Shown in pieces: positions 1 to 5,894 of a stretch of 10,490 nucleotides of DNA. The number at the start of each line of letters is the position of its first letter. The first letter of the stretch is position 1. The notes under the pieces were generated by a model that did no database searches, was not told where the DNA came from, and saw nothing but the letters and a program-made list of their open reading frames with translations. Source of the DNA: Candidatus Anaerobutyricum stercoripullorum (GTDB lineage Bacteria; Bacillota; Clostridia; Lachnospirales; Lachnospiraceae). Made by a program: the position numbers and the translations under genes. Location of the stretch: NCBI GenBank assembly GCA_019114885.1, contig DXEQ01000003.1:1-10490 (forward strand), written 5' to 3'.

Positions 1-109
1 AAAAAAACGCCATCTTATTGTTGACGATCATGGTGCCCAGCAGGCCGAAGAGCGGCGTGATGAGCAGGATGGCGATCAGTGCATTTTTCATAAATTCATA
101 TTGAAACAT
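1..109 (-). CDS. znuB: ABC-3 family metal permease, N-terminal fragment (ZnuB-like)
   Basis: Only the first 36 codons are present; the gene runs off the left edge of the window. The visible peptide starts MFQYEFMKNALIAILLI and continues into a hydrophobic stretch (about residues 9-28) that would be the first transmembrane helix, followed by NNKMAFF. Starts of this kind (an FMxNAL motif, then a first helix) are typical of ZnuB/MntB-type permeases, which form the membrane channel of zinc or manganese ABC importers. The ATG is 2 bp past the stop of the ATPase gene, and its AGGAGG ribosome site (117-122) lies inside the end of that gene, so translation is probably coupled. Family membership rests mainly on the neighbouring ATPase and binding-protein genes, because the fragment is too short to judge metal specificity. 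Confidence 0.85.
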   Translation of the reverse strand, partial: MFQYEFMKNALIAILLITPLFGLLGTMIVNNKMAFF

Positions 110-111
110 TT

Positions 112-885
112 TTATTCCTCCTGTTTGCCCGTCGCGAACAGCGGGTGCTCCGCGTAACCGAAAGTTCTCCGGAACGCTTCCGTCCGATAGACCTGTGCCG
201 GGGTTCCCTCCGCTTCCACGGTTCGGTCCAGAAGGATCACGCGGTCGGAGTATTCATAGACAAAGTCCAGATCGTGACTGATCATCAGGATGGAAATGTC
301 GTATTTGCCTTTCAGTTCATCCAGCAGCTCATAAAAAAGTGTCGTGCCGTTTCGGTCGATGCCGGAGATCGGCTCGTCCAGAAGCAACAGGTTCGGCATC
401 GGGCAGGTCGCCACGGAGAGAAGTACCCGCTGCAGCTCTCCGCCCGAAAGGTCGCCCAGGCACTGATCGATCAGCTCCTCCGCCTGAAAGCGGGCCAGTT
501 CCCGCTTCACTTTCTCCACAGTTTTTTTGTCCTTCATGAGCCACACCGGGCGGCGGCTGATGCAGGAAGCGAAGAAGTCATACACCGTGGTCGGCGTATT
601 TTTGTCAAAGGCCAGATGCTGCGGCACATAGCCGATCTTAATCCGGCTCCTCCTGCCGCTTCGCATATCTTCGAAGATCACGCGGCCCTTGTAGGGAATC
701 TCGCCCAGCAGCGCTTTCATGAGCGTGGATTTGCCCGCGCCGTTTTTTCCGATGATGGTCAGCATTTCCCCGCAGTAAAGATGAAAGTTCACATCATTGA
801 GAATGTGGTTATCATCCAGCGTCACATCCACATGTTCAATTCTCGTGCAGTGATTGCCGCACATTTTCGGTTTGATTTTCCGCAT
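112..885 (-). CDS. znuC: Zinc/manganese ABC transporter ATP-binding protein (ZnuC-like)
   Basis: This 257-residue cytoplasmic ATPase powers metal import through the adjacent permease. All nucleotide-binding motifs are visible in order: Walker A GKNGAGKST (about 47-55), Q-loop in GYVPQH, ABC signature LSGGELQRV, Walker B LLLLDEP and the H-loop in MISHD. Length is normal for the family. The N-terminus carries a Cys-x3-Cys motif (CGNHC, residues 9-13) just before the usual first strand; similar cysteine-containing starts are, from memory, seen in Firmicutes ZnuC proteins. The ATG has a GGGAGG ribosome site (894-899) and starts 3 bp after the znuA stop; the znuB start lies 2 bp downstream. The binding protein next door has a His-rich loop, which favours zinc, but manganese or mixed specificity cannot be excluded from the ATPase itself. 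Confidence 0.93.
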   Translation of the reverse strand: MRKIKPKMCGNHCTRIEHVDVTLDDNHILNDVNFHLYCGEMLTIIGKNGAGKSTLMKALLGEIPYKGRVIFEDMRSGRRSRIKIGYVPQHLAFDKNTPTTVYDFFASCISRRPVWLMKDKKTVEKVKRELARFQAEELIDQCLGDLSGGELQRVLLSVATCPMPNLLLLDEPISGIDRNGTTLFYELLDELKGKYDISILMISHDLDFVYEYSDRVILLDRTVEAEGTPAQVYRTEAFRRTFGYAEHPLFATGKQEE

Positions 886-888
886 AAT

Positions 889-2121
889 TTATTCCTCCCG
901 ACTTCCGGTTTCACTATCTGCCGGCTTTTCCGATGCCGCAACCGAACCGGACGTCATTTCTGACGCTGTTCGCAGTGTTTCCAGATTCCCGCGCATGGCG
1001 TCAAGCCATGCATCTTTTTCGTACTCACCACTGACGCCGGAATCCATCTGATATGTCGCAAGGCCGGTCTCTTCCGCCAGCAGACCGGAGATTCTTCCCG
1101 AATACTGGCTGTCAGAGATGATCATGGCGTCTCCTGCCTCCCGCACCAGGTCGATGAGCTGACGAATCTCCCGGGCAGAAAAGCCGCTGTCTTTCTCCAC
1201 ATCCACGGTCTCCATCACCGGAAATCCGTAGGCGGACGCCAGATAGGCGAAGCTCTCGTGGAGCAGCACGCAGCCTTTCTTCGGCTCCGCCTCCGTCAGG
1301 TCTTCATACTCTGCCGTAAGTTGATCAATTTTCCCGATGTAGGATGCACAGTTTTCCTCATATCTCTCCCGGTTTTCCGGGTCCATTTCCCCCAGTACCG
1401 AGGAAATGTACCGGATTTCTTCTATATATAAAGAGGGGTCCAGCCAGGTGTGCGAATTGACCACGCCGGATGTCAGTTCCCCGAAATGTCCCTCCGCCTC
1501 GTCAACCTCTTCCTGAAACGCTTCACCGGCGCCGGATGTTTCCACCGCATTTCCGGCGCTTTCCGTATGGATATTCCCGGCGCCTGTTTCCGCCTCCCCA
1601 TGGGAATGGTCGTGGCCGTCGTGGGCGTGCTCTTCACCCGGCAGCAGGTCTTCCTCGTGGAGACCGTCCAGCGCGTAAACCACCGTCAATTCCGGGTAGG
1701 TATCCAGCACATCGGAGAGAAACTCTTCCATCCCGCCCCCGTTGGCAAGGAACAGATCGGCTCCCTCCAGGCTCACCAGGTCTTTGGGGCGGAGCTGATA
1801 ATCATGGAGACAGCCCGTCTGCGGTTCCGCCATATTGGCAAGCTGTACATTTTCCACACCATCGGTGAGGTTCATCATCATGATATATAAGGGATAAAAT
1901 GATGTGACTATTTTAAATGTATTCTCCCCGCTCTGATCGGGCGAGCCGCTTTCTGTCTGCGGGCTTCCTTCCTGCGACATCGACGCGCCCTCTGCGCCCG
2001 TGCCGGTCCCCGCATCTGTTTTGCGCCCCGGCCAGCCGCAACCAGTCAGCAGACCGGCGCACAGCGCCAGCGTCAGACACATCGCTGTCATATATCTGAT
2101 TATTTTATTCATCAATTCCAT
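889..2121 (-). CDS. znuA: Zinc-binding lipoprotein of ABC importer (ZnuA-like, cluster A-1)
   Basis: This is the extracellular solute-binding protein that captures the metal for the ZnuB/ZnuC importer. A signal peptide ends in the lipobox LLTGC, so Cys28 should be lipidated and the protein anchored to the outer face of the membrane. A Ser/Gly/Glu-rich linker (about 31-67) precedes the binding domain. Expected ligands are H106 in CLHDYQLRP, H224 in NSHTWLDP, H288 in LLHESFAYL and D337 in ISDSQY, the usual three-His plus acidic layout. A histidine-rich loop (HAHDGHDHSH, 165-174) is typical of zinc-type ZnuA. At 410 residues it is longer than many homologues (about 300-330); the excess lies in the N-terminal linker, the loop at 175-212 and an acidic tail. 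The ATG at 2121 overlaps maf by 17 bp. A second ATG at 2112 gives MNKIIRY, an equally good signal peptide start; a GGAAGG lies just upstream but is not ideally spaced for either. Zinc is the likely substrate; manganese is the alternative. Confidence 0.92.
   Translation of the reverse strand: MELMNKIIRYMTAMCLTLALCAGLLTGCGWPGRKTDAGTGTGAEGASMSQEGSPQTESGSPDQSGENTFKIVTSFYPLYIMMMNLTDGVENVQLANMAEPQTGCLHDYQLRPKDLVSLEGADLFLANGGGMEEFLSDVLDTYPELTVVYALDGLHEEDLLPGEEHAHDGHDHSHGEAETGAGNIHTESAGNAVETSGAGEAFQEEVDEAEGHFGELTSGVVNSHTWLDPSLYIEEIRYISSVLGEMDPENRERYEENCASYIGKIDQLTAEYEDLTEAEPKKGCVLLHESFAYLASAYGFPVMETVDVEKDSGFSAREIRQLIDLVREAGDAMIISDSQYSGRISGLLAEETGLATYQMDSGVSGEYEKDAWLDAMRGNLETLRTASEMTSGSVAASEKPADSETGSREE
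1528..1599 (-). repeat. Degenerate repeats inside znuA encoding the low-complexity loop
   Basis: Three imperfect units of 27, 24 and 21 bp, each beginning GGCGC on the plus strand and containing a TTTCC or TTCCC core, start at 1528, 1555 and 1579. They encode the Gly/Ala/Glu/Thr-rich stretch just after the His-rich loop of ZnuA (approximately GEAETGA, GNIHTESA and GNAVETSGA). The units vary in length by whole codons, so the frame is kept. This looks like in-frame slippage expansion in a tolerant surface loop. Confidence 0.5.
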
Positions 2122-2836
2122 TTTCCTTCCATAGCCGGCGCAGACGGGTCGTCAGCTCACAGATCGGCAGTCCGACCACGTTATAATAATCGCCGCTGAT
2201 GCCGGAGATAAACACGGCCGCCTTGCCCTGAATTCCGTAGGCCCCGGCCTTGTCCATAGGTTCGCCGGTGGCAACGTAGCGGCGAATCTCCTCCTCCGTC
2301 ATCTCCCGCATGGTCACATCGGTGCAGACGTGGAACTTCTCCTCCGCTGTCAGCGCCCCGTCCCGGATCAGCAGCAACGATACGCCGGTGTACACCTGAT
2401 GGCTCCGCCCGGAGAGGGCGCGGAGCATCCGAACCGCTCCTTCTTCGCCATCCGGCTTGCCCAGTACTTTTCCATCCAGCACAACGACCGTGTCCGCGCC
2501 GATCAGCGTTACCACATCGTTCGATGCCATCCCCCCAACGGCCAACGACACATTTTCCATCGCAGCCTCCCCGTCGGCTGACGGTACATTTTCTGACGCA
2601 ACGGTCTTTGCTGTCCCGCCTGCAGGCGCACCGGCCGACTGACAGTTTTGTGCCGGACGAAGATAATGCGCGGCCACCGCCCCCGCTTTCCGGTGGGACA
2701 GTTCTTCCACCAGTGTGCCCGGGAACTCTGCCTGAATATTCTCATCCGCGTCGCTGACTTCTATAATAAAACGATATCCGGCCTGTTCCAGAAGTTCCTT
2801 CCTTCTGGGAGAGCCGGATGCCAAAATAATCTTCAT
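2105..2836 (-). CDS. maf: Maf-like nucleoside triphosphate pyrophosphatase (dTTP/UTP type)
   Basis: Maf proteins are cytoplasmic enzymes that hydrolyse dTTP, UTP and modified pyrimidine nucleotides to monophosphates plus pyrophosphate; in Bacillus, Maf is linked to septum formation. Visible family motifs are SGSPRR (7-12), GADTVV (113-118, with the catalytic-base Asp at 114), EPMDKAGAYGIQG (182-194) and the C-terminal GDYYNVVGLP. The DKAGAYGIQG form matches the YhdE/Bacillus Maf branch (dTTP/UTP) rather than the YceF branch (m7GTP). The protein is 243 residues, against about 190-200 normally; the extra roughly 45 residues form an Ala/Gly/Ser-rich block (about 61-107) just before the GADT strand. 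The ATG at 2836 is chosen because it begins MKIILASGSPRR and has an AAAGGAGAG ribosome site 9 bp upstream. An in-frame GTG at 2896 lies inside a leader hairpin and has no family match. The 3' end overlaps znuA. Confidence 0.93.
   Translation of the reverse strand: MKIILASGSPRRKELLEQAGYRFIIEVSDADENIQAEFPGTLVEELSHRKAGAVAAHYLRPAQNCQSAGAPAGGTAKTVASENVPSADGEAAMENVSLAVGGMASNDVVTLIGADTVVVLDGKVLGKPDGEEGAVRMLRALSGRSHQVYTGVSLLLIRDGALTAEEKFHVCTDVTMREMTEEEIRRYVATGEPMDKAGAYGIQGKAAVFISGISGDYYNVVGLPICELTTRLRRLWKENGIDE
2528..2599 (-). repeat. Two-copy 36-bp tandem repeat inside maf
   Basis: Two adjacent 36-bp units (2564-2599 and 2528-2563) share a CGGC..ACG..ACATTTTC core on the plus strand at exactly 36-bp offset. 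They encode ASENVPSADGEA and AMENVSLAVGGM, matching at A, ENV, A and G. The repeat forms the second half of the Maf insertion and keeps the frame (12 codons per unit). A third copy was not found on either side. Confidence 0.65.
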
Positions 2837-2870
2837 GATGATGCACTCTCCTTTTGTCCAATATCGCCTT

Positions 2871-2899
2871 GCCGCGGGAAGGATTCCCCTCCCCACGGC
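2871..2899 (-). promoter_or_regulatory. Strong hairpin in the maf-znu leader RNA
   Basis: On the transcribed strand, GCCGTGGGGAGG and CCTTCCCGCGGC form a continuous 12-bp stem (ten Watson-Crick pairs and two G-U pairs) closed by a GGAAT loop. It would start a few bases after the predicted transcription start and end about 34 bp before the maf ATG. No T-run follows on either strand, so it is not a standard terminator. Position at the RNA 5' end suggests message stabilisation or a regulatory element. Five bases at the loop/3' arm junction (TCCTT, opposite 2879-2883) could also pair with the AAGGA of the maf ribosome site, which is speculative. Confidence 0.6.
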
Positions 2900-2911
2900 A
2901 CATCTTTTACC

Positions 2912-2940
2912 ATCATAAGCGATAAAGCAAAAAGAATCAA
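2912..2940 (-). promoter_or_regulatory. Predicted sigma-A-type promoter for maf-znuACB
   Basis: On the minus strand TTGATT (2935-2940) and TATGAT (2912-2917) are separated by exactly 17 bp in an AT-rich stretch between cfa and maf. The -10 box matches consensus at five of six positions and the -35 box at four of six. Transcription would begin near 2905, giving a leader of about 70 nt. No clear Zur-type palindrome overlaps it. Confidence 0.65.
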
Positions 2941-2975
2941 TCCTTTTTTACAATTCAGCCGCATGCCTGGCGGCG

Positions 2976-3008
2976 AAAAAAGCGGAACGCAAATGTTTTC
3001 GTACATTT
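2976..3008 (-). terminator. Weak terminator candidate after cfa
   Basis: Downstream of the cfa stop the minus strand has a 6-bp AT-rich inverted repeat (AAATGT, ACATTT; 2991-3008), then GCGTTCCGC (a 3-bp stem) directly followed by six T residues (2976-2981). Neither stem alone is strong, so termination here is uncertain; some transcripts may read through into maf. Confidence 0.3.
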
Positions 3009-3023
3009 TCTGTCAGCCGCGCA

Positions 3024-4190
3024 TTAATACCACCGTGTCATCGGCAGATCGTTGTTGACGTCGTTGGTAAACAATATCTGGTGCAGATCGATGATGCCGT
3101 TCATAAATGTGGCGGCGCAGGCACACAGGTACAGTTCCCACATGCGGGCGAACCGCTCACCGAACATCTCCACGACCTCCGCCCTGTGTTCCTGAAAATT
3201 CTTATTCCAGCACAGCAGCGTCCTGTTGTAGTGACGGCGCAGACTCTCCACGTCCAGCGTGTAGAACCGATGGTCGCCGGCAATGTTGATGATCTCCCGC
3301 AGGGACGGGATCACGCCGCCCGGGAAAATGTATTTCTTGATCCAGGCGTCTCCCGGATGCTCCTGCAGCGCACTGATATAATGGAGGAGAAACAGTCCGC
3401 CCGGCTCCATGACTTCTTTGACAGAGCGCATGAAGAGATCATAATTGTCTCTTCCCACATGCTCCAACATACCGACGCTGACCACCCGGTCAAACTTCCT
3501 GCCGCTCTTCGGCAGGTCGCGGTAGTCCATGAGCTGAACCTCCAGCTGGCCTTCCAGGCCTTCCTCCCGGATTCTCTCTTCAAATTTCTTCTTCTGTTCT
3601 TTGCTGAGGGTGATGCCCATACCCTTCACGCCATAGTTCTTCGCCGCCCGGATGAGCAGGAAGCCCCAGCCGCAGCCGATGTCCAGAAGTGTCATACCTT
3701 CTTTCAGATACAGCTTCTCCAGGATACGGTCAACCTTGTTGACCTGCGCTTGATACAGAGTATCGTCCGGATTCTTAAAATATCCGCAGGAATAGCTCAG
3801 CGTCTCGTCCAGCCACAGTTTGTAAAAATCGTTGCCGATATCGTAGTGGGAGGATACCTCCTTAGACTGATTGGCCTTGCTCAGCGACGAAAAAATCAGC
3901 TTTTTCAACGATTTCTGATCGGTGGAAAACTTACCCATCTGCCCCATAAACATGTTGAGGGCATGGTACAGGTCCCCCTCGATCTCCATGTCTCCATCCA
4001 TATACGCCTCACCCAGAGCGATGGATGTACTGGTCAGCAGATCCTTCATAGACGGAATCTTATTAAAAACAACGGTAAACTCTGACTTCCCCTCTCCGAT
4101 CTGCGCCACTTCGCCGTCAACTTTCACGGTGAAAGGGTGTTCATCAAACTTCTGTAAAAATGAAACCAATGCTTTTGCTTCTAAATTCAT
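3024..4190 (-). CDS. cfa: Cyclopropane-fatty-acyl-phospholipid synthase
   Basis: The enzyme transfers a methylene group from S-adenosylmethionine to cis double bonds of membrane phospholipid acyl chains, at the inner membrane face, changing membrane fluidity and acid or stress tolerance. At 388 residues it matches the full-length E. coli type (382). An N-terminal domain (1 to about 100) is followed by SHYDIGNDFY (114-123), the SAM-binding LLDIGCGWG (168-176) and a C-terminal helical part. The residues known to hold bicarbonate in the E. coli enzyme all have counterparts: C135, E243, H270, I272 and Y321. The last four sit at a constant +4 offset from the E. coli numbering, which supports an active synthase rather than a divergent methyltransferase. 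The ATG at 4190 has an AGGAG site 7 bp upstream (4198-4202). It stands alone, with its own promoter, between the glt and maf-znu units. Confidence 0.93.
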   Translation of the reverse strand: MNLEAKALVSFLQKFDEHPFTVKVDGEVAQIGEGKSEFTVVFNKIPSMKDLLTSTSIALGEAYMDGDMEIEGDLYHALNMFMGQMGKFSTDQKSLKKLIFSSLSKANQSKEVSSHYDIGNDFYKLWLDETLSYSCGYFKNPDDTLYQAQVNKVDRILEKLYLKEGMTLLDIGCGWGFLLIRAAKNYGVKGMGITLSKEQKKKFEERIREEGLEGQLEVQLMDYRDLPKSGRKFDRVVSVGMLEHVGRDNYDLFMRSVKEVMEPGGLFLLHYISALQEHPGDAWIKKYIFPGGVIPSLREIINIAGDHRFYTLDVESLRRHYNRTLLCWNKNFQEHRAEVVEMFGERFARMWELYLCACAATFMNGIIDLHQILFTNDVNNDLPMTRWY

Positions 4191-4259
4191 GCGATCACTC
4201 CTGTTCTTTGCTCCATTGGCTTTCCAACTAGTTCAGTTTCTAACAATTTTCCATTGGTT

Positions 4260-4289
4260 ATTCTAGCACAACTAGAGCAGAAAATACAA
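4260..4289 (-). promoter_or_regulatory. Predicted extended -10 promoter for cfa
   Basis: On the minus strand the sequence reads TTGTAT (4284-4289), an 18-bp spacer, then TGCTAGAAT with the -10 hexamer TAGAAT at 4260-4265. The TG one base before the hexamer makes an extended -10, which can compensate for the imperfect -35. Transcription would start around 4253, giving a leader of about 60 nt. It lies just past the glt terminator, as expected for an independent gene. Confidence 0.55.
4262..4276. repeat. Short inverted repeat overlapping the cfa -10 box
   Basis: TCTAG and CTAGA flank CACAA, a perfect 5-bp dyad overlapping the -10 element and the start of the spacer. It is placed like an operator, but it is short and CTAG is itself palindromic, so chance is possible. 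Nearby, CCATTGG occurs twice (4213-4219 and 4251-4257), on either side of most of the leader. No known lipid regulator site (FapR or FabT type) was recognised. Confidence 0.35.
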
Positions 4290-4299
4290 CCCTTTTGTG

Positions 4300-4334
4300 A
4301 AAAAAGGGCGGGGCGGCTCTGCGCCGCCCTGCCC
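4300..4334 (-). terminator. Rho-independent terminator of gltBD
   Basis: On the minus strand the stem is GGGC, one mismatched base, GGGCGGC, loop GCAGA, GCCGCCC, one mismatched base, GCCC (4306-4334), followed immediately by TTTTTT (4300-4305). A 7-bp perfect GC core extended by four more pairs and a six-T tail is a textbook intrinsic terminator. It lies about 65 bp after the gltD stop and upstream of the cfa promoter. Confidence 0.88.
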
Positions 4335-4349
4335 GACAGGAAAGTGTTT

Positions 4350-4368
4350 GAATGGGGAGGCCCCATTC
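4350..4368 (-). other. Extra hairpin between gltD and its terminator
   Basis: GAATGGGG and CCCCATTC form a perfect 8-bp stem with a 3-base loop. No T-run follows on either strand, so it is probably not a terminator. It lies 30 bp after the gltD stop and could protect the 3' end of the gltBD message or assist termination at the following stem. Confidence 0.5.
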
Positions 4369-4397
4369 TGTATATCAAAAATGAGAAAATAGCATGG

Positions 4398-5882
4398 TTA
4401 TAAGTTCGTATACCCCATCAGATAGCGGTCTACTTCGCGGGCGCAGTCGCGTCCTTCGCGGATGGCCCAGACTACGAGGGACTGTCCGCGGTGCATGTCG
4501 CCGGCGGTAAAGATTTTGTCCACGCTGGTCCGGTAGGAGCCAGGATCGGTCTTTACGTTGGTGCGCTCGTTTACGTCCACGCCGAAGGCTTTTGTCACGT
4601 AGGACTGGCTGCCCAGGAAGCCTGCGGCGATGAGCACCAGGTCGGCCGGAACTTCGTACTCGCTGCCGGACACCTCCGCCATGATATTGCGGCCGGCTTT
4701 TTTGTCGAAACGGCTCTCCAGCCGGACGAGTTTGGCCTTGCAAACCTCGCCTTTTTCGTTGGCGATAAATTCTTTCACTGTGGTCTGGTACACGCGCGGG
4801 TCTTTGCCGAAGACCGCGATGGATTCTTCCTGGCCGTAATCAGTCTTGCAGATCCTCGGCCACTCCGGCCACGGGTTGTCCGGACGGCGGGTATCCGGCG
4901 CTTTCGGCATCATCTCCAGCTGGAGCATACTCTTGCAGCCGAGACGGATGGAGGTTCCCACGCAGTCGTTGCCGGTGTCGCCGCCGCCGATGACAATGAC
5001 GTTTTTATCTCTGGCGTCAATACATTTTCCGTCCGCAAAGTTGGAATTTAAGAGGCTTTTTGTGGCGGCGGTGAGGTAGTCCACCGCAAAATGGATCCCC
5101 TTACTCTTTCTGCCCGGCACGCTGATATCCCTCGGATTGGAGGCGCCGCAGCAGAGCACGATGGCGTCATATTCCTCTTTCAGATCGGCGGCCTTCACGT
5201 CGATGCCCACGTTGACGCCGGTGCAGAAAGTCACACCCTCTTCTTTCATGATATCCACCTTGCGGTCAATGTAGATTTTCTCCAGTTTCATATTCGGGAT
5301 GCCGTACATCAGCAGGCCGCCCGGACGGTCGGAACGCTCGTAGACCGTCACGGAATGTCCCCGCATGTTGAGGTAGTGAGCCACCGTAAGTCCCGACGGG
5401 CCGGAGCCGATGACCGCCACCTTCTTGCCGGTGCGCACTGCCGGAGGCTCCGCTTTGGCAAGTCCCCTCTCGTAGGCTCGCTCGATGATACTCAGTTCCT
5501 TTTCTTTGATGTTGATCGGATCGCCGTTTAAGTTGCAGGTGCAGGCCACCTCGCAGGGATGCGGGCAGACCCGCCCGGTAAACTCCGGGAACGGATTGGT
5601 CTTTTTCAGTCTCTGGTACGCCTCGTCCCAGTTGCCCGTGTAGGTGGCGTCGTTCCACTCCGGAATCAGATTATTCAGCGGACAGCCGGTCACCATCCCG
5701 TTGATGAGGATGCCGGACTGGCAGAACGGCACGCCGCAGTTCATACACCGGGCGCCCTGCACTTCCTGCTCTTTCCGGGACAGAGGGGTATGAAACTCGT
5801 TGAAATGTCTGATTCGCGCCAGCGGTTCTTCCGCACGGCTTTCTTTTCTCTCATATTCCAAAAATCCAGTTGGTTTTCCCAT
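4398..5882 (-). CDS. gltD: Glutamate synthase (NADPH) small subunit
   Basis: This 494-residue flavoprotein takes electrons from NAD(P)H through FAD and iron-sulfur clusters and passes them to GltB, which reductively aminates 2-oxoglutarate. The N-terminal ferredoxin-like part has two cysteine groups for [4Fe-4S] clusters: C46, C49, C54, C67 and C106, C110, C114, C116. A dinucleotide fold follows with VIGSGPSG (157-164) for FAD, then VIVIGGGDTGND (295-306) for NADPH, and the C-terminal GDMHRGQSLVVWAIREGR (461-478) typical of this family. Length is close to the usual 470-490. The ATG gives MGKPTGFLEYER, the standard GltD start, with a GGAGGGGAG site just upstream, and lies 12 bp after the gltB stop, so the two are co-translated. 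Related proteins (NADPH-dependent dihydropyrimidine dehydrogenase or SudA-type subunits) share these folds, but the neighbouring gltB settles the call. Confidence 0.96.
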   Translation of the reverse strand: MGKPTGFLEYERKESRAEEPLARIRHFNEFHTPLSRKEQEVQGARCMNCGVPFCQSGILINGMVTGCPLNNLIPEWNDATYTGNWDEAYQRLKKTNPFPEFTGRVCPHPCEVACTCNLNGDPINIKEKELSIIERAYERGLAKAEPPAVRTGKKVAVIGSGPSGLTVAHYLNMRGHSVTVYERSDRPGGLLMYGIPNMKLEKIYIDRKVDIMKEEGVTFCTGVNVGIDVKAADLKEEYDAIVLCCGASNPRDISVPGRKSKGIHFAVDYLTAATKSLLNSNFADGKCIDARDKNVIVIGGGDTGNDCVGTSIRLGCKSMLQLEMMPKAPDTRRPDNPWPEWPRICKTDYGQEESIAVFGKDPRVYQTTVKEFIANEKGEVCKAKLVRLESRFDKKAGRNIMAEVSGSEYEVPADLVLIAAGFLGSQSYVTKAFGVDVNERTNVKTDPGSYRTSVDKIFTAGDMHRGQSLVVWAIREGRDCAREVDRYLMGYTNL

Positions 5883-5894
5883 GCTTCTCCCCTC

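Noticed and set aside
145..963. Long plus-strand open frame opposite znuC
   Set aside because: Same codon-register effect: it mirrors znuC codons, and the coding signal belongs to the ATPase with all its motifs.
2837..2896. Upstream GTG start adding 20 residues to Maf
   Set aside because: The added residues match no Maf start, the GTG lies inside the leader hairpin only about 10 nt from the predicted transcription start, and the ATG at 2836 has a good ribosome site.
2955..3020. Direct repeat TCAGCCGC (2955-2962 and 3013-3020) between cfa and maf
   Set aside because: Only 8 bp, two copies, GC-rich; no flanking mobile gene or target duplication, so chance is sufficient.
2897..3023. Zur or other metal-regulator box upstream of maf
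   Set aside because: I looked for a TAAATCGTAAT-type palindrome around the promoter and found none convincing.
3081..4085. Plus-strand 334-codon frame opposite cfa
   Set aside because: In register with cfa codons and without a recognisable domain; cfa has every expected catalytic residue.
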